From Pseudomonadota bacterium (GTDB lineage: Bacteria > Pseudomonadota > Gammaproteobacteria > Burkholderiales > Rhodocyclaceae), in assembly GCA_030917225.1 (NCBI GenBank), contig JAUPVD010000164.1:1-23595 (forward strand): DNA of 23,595 nucleotides, read 5' to 3'. The position numbers and the translations under genes are program-made. Numbering within the stretch: the first letter of the stretch is position 1; each line of letters starts with the position of its first letter. The notes under the pieces were generated by a model, which worked only from the letters and a program-made list of their open reading frames with translations, searched no databases and was not told where the DNA came from. Shown here piece after piece: positions 12,349 to 19,876 of the stretch.

Positions 12349-13242
12349 ATGTCCGCACTCACCTCCTACTACGAAACCGAGTTTTCCAAGAACTGGGAAC
12401 TCAAAGCTCAGCAGAAAGATTCCCGCCTCGGTATGGCGGTCACGCAAACCACCATCACCGGCAAGCGTCGCAAGTTCAACCAGCTCGACAACGGCTCGAT
12501 GACTGAAGTAACGACCCGCAAGGGCGACACTCCAGACGGCGACAGCACCGGCTCCGAATACTGGATCTACCGGCGCAAATTCGAGCGCGTCATTGTCTGG
12601 GACGAAGACGACGAAATGCAGCTCGGCACCATCGCGCTTCCTGATAGCGAGGAAAATCAGTCCCTCGTCAACGCCAGCAACCGGACGAAGGACGACGTGA
12701 TCATTTCGGCCTTCGACGCTACTCGCTACATCGGCGAGGACGGCACCACGACCGACGCTTTCGATACCGCCTATCAGGTGGCCGTCGATTACGTCGCCAG
12801 CGGTTCCACGGCAAACAGCGGTATCACCGTTGCGAAGGTTCTCCAGGCGAAGAAGATCCTCGATGAGGGCGAAATTGACGACGACGACCGCTATTTTGCG
12901 ATCTCGGCTCAGCAGTTGCAAGATATGCTCCTGCTCACTCAGGTCACGAGCGCGGATTACGCGAGCGTCAAGGCACTTGTTGAAGGCAAGGCCGAACGCT
13001 TCGCAGGGTTCAACTTCATCCGCTCTGAGCGCCTGACGCTGAACAGTGGCACCGACGTTCGCACCTGCTTTGCCTGGGCTAAGTCCGGCATCAAGTTCGC
13101 GGATGGCGGTCGAAACACTCACATCGACATGCTCCCAGGCCGTCGTCACTGCAAGCAGCTTCGCGGCGTCTATCGCTGTGGCGCTGTCCGCACTGAGTCG
13201 CCTCGCGTCGTTCGCGTCTATGCGGACGAAAGCCCGTCATAA
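12349..13242 (+). CDS. Major capsid protein
   Basis: This 297-residue protein forms the head shell and matches the short podovirus major capsid family. Visible hallmarks are TEFSKNWELKAQQKDSRLG early on, then VTGKRRKFNQLDN-like wording (TITGKRRKFNQLDNG, 35-49), DTPDGDSTGSEYWIYRR (60-76), VVWDEDD-type acidic text (IVWDEDDEMQLG, 82-93), NSGITVAKVLQAKKILDEGE (155-174), AQQLQDMLLLTQVTSADY (186-203) and FAGFNFIRSERL (216-227). This order is the normal one for the family, including 'kaLveG…GF.FirtErl'. ATG 12349 has no Shine-Dalgarno. A strong terminator follows, as expected for the most abundant late transcript. Confidence 0.92.
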   Translation: MSALTSYYETEFSKNWELKAQQKDSRLGMAVTQTTITGKRRKFNQLDNGSMTEVTTRKGDTPDGDSTGSEYWIYRRKFERVIVWDEDDEMQLGTIALPDSEENQSLVNASNRTKDDVIISAFDATRYIGEDGTTTDAFDTAYQVAVDYVASGSTANSGITVAKVLQAKKILDEGEIDDDDRYFAISAQQLQDMLLLTQVTSADYASVKALVEGKAERFAGFNFIRSERLTLNSGTDVRTCFAWAKSGIKFADGGRNTHIDMLPGRRHCKQLRGVYRCGAVRTESPRVVRVYADESPS

Positions 13243-13251
13243 TCTGAACTC

Positions 13252-13288
13252 GGCGGGAGGCGTCAAAACCTCCCGCCACTTCCTTTTT
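13252..13288 (+). terminator. Terminator after the capsid gene
   Basis: GGCGGGAGG (13252-13260) pairs with CCTCCCGCC (13269-13277), nine perfect pairs around CGTCAAAA, with a five-T run at 13284-13288. It would limit readthrough beyond the capsid gene. Confidence 0.85.
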
Positions 13289-13320
13289 CACTCACTCAAA
13301 CAATTCATTCCTGAACCGTT

Positions 13321-13785
13321 ATGGCTTCCGTTTACACTACCTTCGCAACCGCTCAGTTGGCCGCTCTGTCCGACATGAGCCAAGCTCCAAATCAAAAACA
13401 GGCGGGCGGCAATCTGCACGTCATTCAAGTCAGCAAGACGGCATACACCGCCGCGACTGCTGACCCTCTCTATCTCGTGCGACTGCCGAAAGGCGCGCGC
13501 GTGATTCCGCAACTCTGCCAAGTCGATCACACCGATCCTGGCGATGCCTGCACGGGCACCGTCGGCTACATCTACGACGACGCGACGGGCGACGCTGACG
13601 GCTACTCCACCGGCCTTGTGCTCGGCGGCTCGGCTGGCTTCGAGAACTTCGCGACCACGTCGGGCGCGGCAGGTATCACGCCTGTCACGCTGACAGATGA
13701 CGCCTGGGTCTATGTGACCTGGGGCACCGTCACGAACGGCGCGTCGCACTCGCAGACCTGGACGATTGTTTACAGTCTCGCCTAA
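13321..13785 (+). CDS. Probable minor head or decoration protein
   Basis: This 154-residue protein is rich in Thr, Ala, Gly, Asp and Tyr and looks all-beta: HVIQVSKTAYTAATADPLYL (33-52), then LPKGARVIPQLCQVDHTDPG (about 55-74), VGYIYDDATGDADGY (about 81-95) and an aromatic end WVYVTWGTVTNG. Proteins of this kind, with 'l.rLPkGa.v…' and beta wording, often follow the major capsid gene and coat the shell or support the head-tail join. The role is inferred from position and composition only. The gene sits alone between two terminators, the second of them just after its stop, which suggests separate dosage control. Confidence 0.7.
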   Translation: MASVYTTFATAQLAALSDMSQAPNQKQAGGNLHVIQVSKTAYTAATADPLYLVRLPKGARVIPQLCQVDHTDPGDACTGTVGYIYDDATGDADGYSTGLVLGGSAGFENFATTSGAAGITPVTLTDDAWVYVTWGTVTNGASHSQTWTIVYSLA

Positions 13786-13821
13786 GTCCGTCAATTTGTC
13801 GCTTGGTTGGTGACATCCTCG

Positions 13822-13859
13822 CCCCGTCGTCCTTTGCTCATTGGGGCGGCGGGGTTTTT
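13822..13859 (+). terminator. Terminator between decoration and tail genes
   Basis: CCCCGTCGTCCT (13822-13833) pairs with GGGGCGGCGGGG (13843-13854) if G-U pairs are allowed, giving about 12 pairs, with TTTTT at 13855-13859. The loop is TTGCTCATT. Partial readthrough would give tail genes lower expression than capsid. Confidence 0.8.
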
Positions 13860-13863
13860 CACA

Positions 13864-13881
13864 ATGAGATTTGAGCCATGA
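13864..13881 (+). other. Five-codon micro-ORF before tail tubular A
   Basis: ATG AGA TTT GAG CCA TGA encodes MRFEP. Its TGA (13879-13881) overlaps the ATG of the tail gene (13878) as ATGA. It lies just after a terminator and could couple translation to the tail gene, which lacks a clear Shine-Dalgarno. It may be chance. Confidence 0.3.
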
Positions 13882-14711
13882 CGAAAACCGAAATCTGCAA
13901 CCTTGCCCTGTCCCTCGTCTCAGCCAATACGGCGACCGACATCGACACGGACTCGACGCCTCAAGCGGAGGCAGTTCGGCGTTGGTTTGCTCCTGCTCGT
14001 GACGAGTGCCTCGCGTCGCACCCGTGGAACTTCGCCATGAAGCGCGGTTTCCTGACGCTGACGTGGACCGACTTTTCAGGCGTGGCGCTGGCGGATGCGG
14101 GCGCGAGTGACGAGATTCGCGTGACTGCCACGACTCACGGGCGCTCGACTGGCGACCGAATCCACATTCAAGACGTGGGAGGCGTTCCGGCTGCAAATGG
14201 CACTTGGCGAATCACGGTAATCGACCCTGACACCTTCGACCTCGACGGCTCGGTGTTCTCAGGAGCGCACATAAGCGGAGCGGGCGAGTGGATCCTCGCA
14301 CCTCTGCACGGCTGGGGGTATCGCCATGCCATCCCTTCCGACTGCCTGCGCGTTGTGCGCGTGAACGGCGAGGATGGCAACGAGGAAGATTCCGCGCCCT
14401 ACGCCATCGAGGCGGGTTACATCCTGTCCGACGACATCGAGCTTGAACTCACCTACGTTTACCAGCACACGACCGTTACGACCTGGACGCAGGACTTTAT
14501 CAACGCCTACGCCTTCCTTCTCGCTTCCTACATCGCTCCCGAAATCATCAAGAGCACGGAGCGCGGCGAACAGATGCGCCGACAGTTTGAAGGAATCATC
14601 GGCCCGCAGGCTCGCAGGAATGATGCGCGTGCCGGGAAGGGTCGAGTTCTCCAACCGTCCTACGATTCCGACATGATCCGAGCGCGACGCGGCCAGATTT
14701 CCACCCGATGA
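13878..14711 (+). CDS. Tail tubular protein A (adaptor) with inserted beta domain
   Basis: This 277-residue protein forms the ring under the portal that joins head to tail. The N-terminus matches the family: KTEICNLALSLVSA (3-16), STPQAEAVRRWFAPARDECL (26-45), HPWNFAMKR (48-56). The matching C-terminal part includes GWGYRHAIPSDCLRVVRVNG (145-164), then ELELTYVYQ (188-196), FINAYAFLLASYIAPEI (207-223). Residues about 76-138 interrupt it with a beta module (IRVTATTHGRSTGDRIHIQD, then VGGVPAANGTW and DTFDLDGSVFSG) of the kind widespread in phage tail proteins and sometimes matched to E1 FCCH-like folds. The length exceeds the usual ~200 residues by that insert. The stop overlaps the next gene (ATGA at 14708-14711). 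Confidence 0.88.
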   Translation: MTKTEICNLALSLVSANTATDIDTDSTPQAEAVRRWFAPARDECLASHPWNFAMKRGFLTLTWTDFSGVALADAGASDEIRVTATTHGRSTGDRIHIQDVGGVPAANGTWRITVIDPDTFDLDGSVFSGAHISGAGEWILAPLHGWGYRHAIPSDCLRVVRVNGEDGNEEDSAPYAIEAGYILSDDIELELTYVYQHTTVTTWTQDFINAYAFLLASYIAPEIIKSTERGEQMRRQFEGIIGPQARRNDARAGKGRVLQPSYDSDMIRARRGQISTR

Positions 14712-17443
14712 ACTCGCTTCACGTCAACTTTAACGGCGGTCTCTACTCATCCCTGATCGAGGGGCGTGTTGATTTCGAGCAGTATCGCACCGGCTGTCTC
14801 CAGCTTGAGAACTTTGTCATTCGCCCCTACGGCGGGGCATTCAAGGCGCCGGGGACGCAATACCTCGGAGAAACGAAGGACTCGACTAAAAAGAGCCGCT
14901 TGTTTCCCATCCGTGTTTCCCGCCTTGAAAACTACCTGCTCGAAGTCGGCGAGGGTTACATTCGCTTTTGGCGCGAGGATGAACCGGCTTACCTCCAGAT
15001 CAAAAGCGATTACTCGGTTGTCGCTCACTCGACGGCGACGACCTACTATCTCGGCGACATCGCCTCAGACAGCGGGACGAATTACCTACGCGTCGGCAAT
15101 GACGCGGCGACTGATTCGAGCTTCGCGACGGCGCTCGCGGCTGGCTACTGGCACGCGCTGACGGGATCCATTATCGAATGGCCGAACGATTACGACGAGG
15201 AAGAATTAAACGACATCCAGTTTCAGCAGATCAACCGCCTGCTAATCCTCGTCCATCCGAATCATCCACCGCTCTTGATCGAGTCGGTGCCCGTCGATTC
15301 GCTGACATCGAACTTCATCCGCAATTCAGCATGGAGCACGGCGACGACAACGGCGGTTATGTACTCGTTTCTGGTTGGCGCGGTCGATTACACTTTCCCG
15401 CCCCTCAAAGAGCATGATCTTTCGCAGGAGGCAGGCTACACCGTGACGCTGGCGTTTGATCATCTGGCGTGGGCAACAACAACAGGCTACGCAGTCGGCA
15501 ACATCCGCACGCAAACGAGCGTCGCTTATTACTGCCTCGTAGCTCACACGTCGGGCACGTTCGCGACCGATCTTGCGGCGAACAAATGGCGCGTCGCGAC
15601 AGGCGCGGAAATCGAATACACGCTCACGGCCAGCAATGCCAATATCTTCACCGGCATTGACGTTGGGGACAGTTTTATTATCGAGCCTGCGCTTTACCAG
15701 TCCAACACGTCCACCTCGCGCGGCGTCTACATCAACCTGAACGGCGTTTATGGCCCGAGCGCCTACGCGCCAACGTCGGCCATCTTCATTCAAGGAGGTT
15801 ACACAATCTCGACGGCCTGGCAGACCAACGGCGCGCCAATCTGCGACATTCGTCTTGAGCAGAGTCTCGATGGTGTGAATTTCGAGGTCATCAAGGAGTG
15901 GAATATTCGAGGTTACTACCAAGGGACGTTCTTGTATGAGGACGAAGCGCCCCTAGAAGGGGCTTGGTATCGTCTCGCTGGATGGTGTACGTATAACACG
16001 CAGATTTATTATGGTGTTTCATCCGTTCTGCTTGAGGCATCAGACGCACAAGTGAAGTTGCCGTTTGATGTGCTGGCGCTCACGAGTTCCACGGTTTTGA
16101 AGGTGCGTTCTGGTCTGCCGTTCCAGTCGGTCGTTCGAGTGCAAGCGCTGGGAATTGCCACAACCTCGTTCTACACGCACGCATTCAGCGAGGACAACGG
16201 CTACCCCGGCGCGGTCGGGCTTCACAATCTGCGCCTTTGGTTTGGAGGTACAGCCAAGGAGCCGAATCGAATCCGGGGCAGCGTCGTGGATGACTTCTTT
16301 AACTTCGCGACCGGCGAGGGAGATTCCGATGGCTTCGACCTCGTGCTGAACTCGAACGAATCAAACCTCGTGAAATGGATTGCCAGTTTCCGGCAAGGCC
16401 TTGTTGTTGGCACGGGCGGCGAGGAATGGACGATTCAGGGCGGCGGCGACGGCTCGGAAGTGTTGAAGCCCTCGAACGTGCAAGCCATCCGCAGGAATCG
16501 GGCGGGAAGCTCGAACATCCAGCCCATTCAAACCCGCGATTCTCTCCTTTGGGTATCGCCGACCGGGCGGAAGGTTTTCGAGTTTGCCTATGTGTTCACG
16601 AACGACGCGTACGAAGCGCCTGACATGACGATGCGGGCTGAGTCGATCACAGAGAGCGGCATTGTGGCAACGGCCTACCAGAGCGAGCCAGACCCGATTC
16701 TGTGGGCTGTCACGGCTGACGGGCGGCTTTTGGGATTCAGCTACAACCGCCAGAATCAAATTACCGCATGGTTTGAGCGCACGACGAACGGGCTTTTCGA
16801 GTCGATTGCCATCGTTCGCGGCGACGGGGACGCAGATCGTGTCTGGGTGGTGGTGAAGCGGACAATCAACGGCTCAACGAAACGCTACCTGGAACGGTTC
16901 TATCCGACTGCGCAAGAGTTCGATTTCAGCACGGCAACCGACTTTTGCTATCTCGACTGCGCGAAAAAGATCACGATGGCGAGCGGAACGGCGGTTTCCG
17001 GCCTGTCTCATCTGGAAGGCGCGGCGGTCAAAGTATGGGCGGATGGCGACACGATCGAGAGTAAGACGGTTGCCAGCGGGGCAATCACGCTCTCTGCGGC
17101 GGCAACCTCGCTATTCGTCGGACTCGCCTACACTTCCACGATTCAGCCCATGCCGCTTGAGTTCGTGCTACAGGACGGCACCGCACAAGGCCACAAGTTC
17201 AACGCTCAGCGGATGCAGGTCTTGTTTCACAAGTCCCTTGGCGGCCAATACAAGAGCACGAGCACAGGAACGGCCTACAGTCTCGAATATCCAGCAGGCA
17301 CGACAGCGGTGTTTTCTGGCCGTCGCGATCAACATTTGAAACCTGATTGGGTGGATGCCGTGACCTTGACTTTCCTGCACTCCGACCCCACGCCTTTCAA
17401 TATGCTCGGCTACGTCCTCAAATCTGAACTCTCGAAATCATGA
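14708..17443 (+). CDS. Tail tubular protein B (nozzle)
   Basis: This 911-residue protein forms the distal tail tube. The start is characteristic: FNGGLYSSLIEGRVDFEQYR (8-27), then LENFVIRPYGGAFKAPGT (33-50), LFPIRVSRLENYLLEVG (65-81). Later come VNG-type beta-propeller wording, GYPGAVGLHNLRLWFGGT (498-515), DDFFNFATGEGDSDGFDL (528-545), the 'W….g.l.vgT..gEw' element (QGLVVGTGGEEWTIQGG) and RNRAGSSNIQPIQTRDSLLW with ERF-type ends. Two inserts, near 106-152 and 253-299, share a layout of Y-x-x-G…Y-x-x-x…S-F/T-F-A-T-x-L-A-A-x-x-W, as in chitin or sugar-binding modules. It is longer than typical (about 800 residues), as expected with such inserts. Confidence 0.9.
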   Translation: MNSLHVNFNGGLYSSLIEGRVDFEQYRTGCLQLENFVIRPYGGAFKAPGTQYLGETKDSTKKSRLFPIRVSRLENYLLEVGEGYIRFWREDEPAYLQIKSDYSVVAHSTATTYYLGDIASDSGTNYLRVGNDAATDSSFATALAAGYWHALTGSIIEWPNDYDEEELNDIQFQQINRLLILVHPNHPPLLIESVPVDSLTSNFIRNSAWSTATTTAVMYSFLVGAVDYTFPPLKEHDLSQEAGYTVTLAFDHLAWATTTGYAVGNIRTQTSVAYYCLVAHTSGTFATDLAANKWRVATGAEIEYTLTASNANIFTGIDVGDSFIIEPALYQSNTSTSRGVYINLNGVYGPSAYAPTSAIFIQGGYTISTAWQTNGAPICDIRLEQSLDGVNFEVIKEWNIRGYYQGTFLYEDEAPLEGAWYRLAGWCTYNTQIYYGVSSVLLEASDAQVKLPFDVLALTSSTVLKVRSGLPFQSVVRVQALGIATTSFYTHAFSEDNGYPGAVGLHNLRLWFGGTAKEPNRIRGSVVDDFFNFATGEGDSDGFDLVLNSNESNLVKWIASFRQGLVVGTGGEEWTIQGGGDGSEVLKPSNVQAIRRNRAGSSNIQPIQTRDSLLWVSPTGRKVFEFAYVFTNDAYEAPDMTMRAESITESGIVATAYQSEPDPILWAVTADGRLLGFSYNRQNQITAWFERTTNGLFESIAIVRGDGDADRVWVVVKRTINGSTKRYLERFYPTAQEFDFSTATDFCYLDCAKKITMASGTAVSGLSHLEGAAVKVWADGDTIESKTVASGAITLSAAATSLFVGLAYTSTIQPMPLEFVLQDGTAQGHKFNAQRMQVLFHKSLGGQYKSTSTGTAYSLEYPAGTTAVFSGRRDQHLKPDWVDAVTLTFLHSDPTPFNMLGYVLKSELSKS

Positions 17444-18003
17444 TTGATGCCCCTTTAATTCTTGGCTACGGCGTAGTAGAGGCGATCATTCTTGCTCTTG
17501 TGGCAGCGGCGTCAACGTATGCCAGCTATTCGGCGCAGCAAGCCGCTTCCAAGCGGGCGGCAACTCAAGCGCAGATGAACGCCAACGCCGAGGCGGCAAG
17601 CGCTGACGCGGCGGCAAAGACGGCGGCAGAGCAGCAGAACGCGCAAGCTCGGGCGAAAGTCGCCGAACAGAAGCGCTTCCGGCAGCAGCAGACGGCCGCA
17701 ATCTCGGGGCAGGGAATCTTGATGACGGGCACGCCGCTCGACATCCTGGCAGATTCCGAGGTGCAGAACCAGCTAGACCTTTCAAACCTCGCATGGTCCA
17801 GCGATGTCAATCAGCGCAACATTGCCCATCAGCGGGCTTCTGCGCTGGCAGGCGGGGCAAACGGCGCGGCTACTGCGCTAGCGAACGGGCCGAATCGAGG
17901 CGCTACAATCCTGTCTGGTGCGGCGAGTGCGGTAAATGCCGGATATGGCGCATATCAGAACACGCCAAGAACGCCAAGAACCACGTCAGGAACCGTCCCA
18001 TGA
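17440..18003 (+). CDS. Internal virion protein (T7 gp14-type)
   Basis: This 187-residue protein probably is the first ejected protein and forms a pore in the outer envelope. Residues about 6-28 are a hydrophobic span (LGYGVVEAIILALVAAASTY). A long Ala/Gln/Glu/Lys-rich helix follows (30-95) with the pattern …QQAAS…QAQMNANAEAASAD…. Then comes the family's mark R-R-Q-Q-T/A-A-I-S-G-Q-G-I-L-x-x-x-G-T-P-L-D-I-L-x-D-S-E (80-105, split here to avoid a long run). The C-terminal part is Ala/Gly/Asn-rich. It follows tail tubular B with an ATGA overlap, the canonical place for this protein. Confidence 0.82.
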   Translation: MIDAPLILGYGVVEAIILALVAAASTYASYSAQQAASKRAATQAQMNANAEAASADAAAKTAAEQQNAQARAKVAEQKRFRQQQTAAISGQGILMTGTPLDILADSEVQNQLDLSNLAWSSDVNQRNIAHQRASALAGGANGAATALANGPNRGATILSGAASAVNAGYGAYQNTPRTPRTTSGTVP

Positions 18004-18098
18004 TCGACCACCAAACCGCCCTTGTCTTTTGCGGCCTACTCGCGGCAAGTATTGCCATGATGATTTGGGGCTCGATTGCATTTTTCCGCTCCTTCTGA
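18000..18098 (+). CDS. Small single-pass membrane peptide, 32 residues
   Basis: The frame MIDHQTALVFCGLLAASIAM…FFRSF starts at ATG 18000 in an ATGA overlap with the previous stop and ends at 18098, two bases before the next gene. It has one hydrophobic stretch (residues about 7-28) with a short polar N-terminus and a basic end. That resembles a tiny membrane protein, possibly a holin-like or lysis-timing peptide, or a helper of the ejection proteins. The position between two internal virion genes and the ATGA link support translation. The function is inferred only. Confidence 0.55.
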   Translation: MIDHQTALVFCGLLAASIAMMIWGSIAFFRSF

Positions 18099-18100
18099 TT

Positions 18101-19876
18101 ATGGCCCTTGTTCCTCTTGCTCCCATTGCCCGCGCCCCGAACGTCTCCACGCAGCCGTTGGCGACCGTGCGCCTTCAGTCTGCCGGTCCTTCGCAAGGGA
18201 TGCAGATGGCAGAGGCAATCGGGCAGGTTGGCGCGGTTGCTACCAATCTCCATGCCAAGTACGCAGAACTGACCGACACGCGGAATCTGATCGAGGCCGA
18301 GGAAGTCATGCGCGCCAAAACGCAGGAGTTCAATACGTGGCGCAGGGACCCGGCTAACGCCGACGAATCGCAATGGCTCCCAAAGTGGCAGGAGATGCAG
18401 AATGCGACGCAAAAGCACATCGACGGGCTGAAGATCACGGATCGAGCGCGGCTGAATTTGTCGCGCTCTTTCGGGCAATGGGCGGACAAGCAGACGATTT
18501 CCGTGCAGGGTGATGCCTTCAAGAATGCAGGACGCCGCACAGGCGCGGCGCTGCAACTACGAATCGAGCAAGGCGAAGGATTGGGCGACGACGGGCAAAT
18601 CGAGTCATCCTATGGGGCCGCTGTAAAAACGGGCGTGATGCTGCCGGAAGAGGCGGAACTCGCGAAATTTCACTCGCTCAAGCGTGCAAAGGAAACGCGG
18701 CGCTCGAATACCTTGATGGAGATTGAGACACTCAAAAAGGATGCTGCGGCAACCTTTGAAGATGTGCGTCAAAAAGTGGTCGAGTCACCCGATCTGACCG
18801 ACACGGAAAAGGCCAGCATTCTTGAGGAGGCGGAAAACCAATACGCCTTTCAGGATATGAAGAACCTCATTTATGAGAATCCAACGCACGGTCTGGAAGC
18901 TGCCAAGAATGATCTTGGTCGAGGCACTATCTCGCAGGCGCAATACAACTCGCTGGAAGTCGCCTCGCAGAATCGAATCGTTGAGTTTCAGCGCGGTGAA
19001 TATGCCGAGATCGTGGACAAGATGAAGGGAGGCAAGGTCAAGCCTGACGCACTGCGCGGCATGATTCTCGACTCTGCGCGCCTGTCGGATGGACAAAAAG
19101 CAGAACTGGCGACGATCCTCGACGGCCCCACGAACGACGCGCAAGTCTATTCCGGCATCATGAAAGAGGCTGCGAACTTTGAGTATGACGCCGATTCTCC
19201 GCAGTACGCCATGTTCATCACCAGAATGCAGGCGAATTTAGAGGGTGCGCATTTGTCTGAAGCGCAGGCCGCCTTGAAAGAGCGAGTCGGCGCAACGAGC
19301 GACCCTTATATCCGGTCCAAGGGAGCAGTGTACTCGACGGCTGACGATGATTTGAAAGTTGGCATGTTCGGCCCCTTGACTGGCAAATTATCCGATTTGA
19401 ACACGAAGCTGCCGCCGAAGATTCAAGCGCAGATCGACACCTTGAAGGATGCGCAAATAAAGGCCGAGGCTGAAGGACGAGCGAAACGACATCCAGACGA
19501 ACCGCGACGCATCGACTTCATTGAGTCGAAAGCGCGCGAGGCTTGGTGGAACACGCAACCGGAAGAGTTGCGCGGCGCATCTTATGAGAATTTCGAGATC
19601 GAAGATTTGGCAAAAAGCCGAGAGGCTGGCGCGCGGCAGACGGAAATCCTGCAATCGCTCGACAAGTTTAAGGCTGACAATCCGAAGGCTACGGCGATGG
19701 AGCTTCGGCAGTTCTACGATTCGCAGGTTGCCGACCTTCGCAAGAAGGCGGGTCTCCCGCCTGTAGCATCCGGCGGCTCATCCGCGATTGGAACGACGCT
19801 GCCAACCATTGACGGAGTAACAAGCCCATCTATCGACTCTATCCGAAAGCGCCATGCCCAAAATCCTCGAAAGTGA
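18101..19876 (+). CDS. Internal virion protein (T7 gp15-type position)
   Basis: This 591-residue protein is long and almost all helical, with repeated coiled-coil-like text (IEAEEVMRAKTQEFNTW, then KETRRSNTLMEIETLKKDAA and the acidic-basic runs after). The first 20 residues are Pro/Ala-rich. No signal peptide or clear membrane span is present. It lies between a gp14-type protein and a very large protein with gp16-like features, the place of gp15 in T7-like phages. Assignment rests on position, size and helical content, because no diagnostic motif is visible. I chose ATG 18101 because it follows the 32-residue peptide's stop directly, and the longer open frame upstream lies in genes already assigned. 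It overlaps the next gene by 23 bases. Confidence 0.7.
   Translation: MALVPLAPIARAPNVSTQPLATVRLQSAGPSQGMQMAEAIGQVGAVATNLHAKYAELTDTRNLIEAEEVMRAKTQEFNTWRRDPANADESQWLPKWQEMQNATQKHIDGLKITDRARLNLSRSFGQWADKQTISVQGDAFKNAGRRTGAALQLRIEQGEGLGDDGQIESSYGAAVKTGVMLPEEAELAKFHSLKRAKETRRSNTLMEIETLKKDAAATFEDVRQKVVESPDLTDTEKASILEEAENQYAFQDMKNLIYENPTHGLEAAKNDLGRGTISQAQYNSLEVASQNRIVEFQRGEYAEIVDKMKGGKVKPDALRGMILDSARLSDGQKAELATILDGPTNDAQVYSGIMKEAANFEYDADSPQYAMFITRMQANLEGAHLSEAQAALKERVGATSDPYIRSKGAVYSTADDDLKVGMFGPLTGKLSDLNTKLPPKIQAQIDTLKDAQIKAEAEGRAKRHPDEPRRIDFIESKAREAWWNTQPEELRGASYENFEIEDLAKSREAGARQTEILQSLDKFKADNPKATAMELRQFYDSQVADLRKKAGLPPVASGGSSAIGTTLPTIDGVTSPSIDSIRKRHAQNPRK

Noticed and set aside
12328..13149. 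Leftward frame of 273 codons opposite the capsid gene
   Set aside because: The capsid gene on the other strand matches its family along its length, so this is a shadow.
13288..14196. Leftward frame of 302 codons opposite decoration and tail genes
   Set aside because: It spans a terminator and two genes of the other strand, and the product is Arg/Ser-rich.
17936..18100. Upstream extension of the gp15-type gene to ATG 17936
   Set aside because: It would overlap the gp14-type gene and the small membrane peptide. The product there is Arg/Pro-rich shadow sequence.
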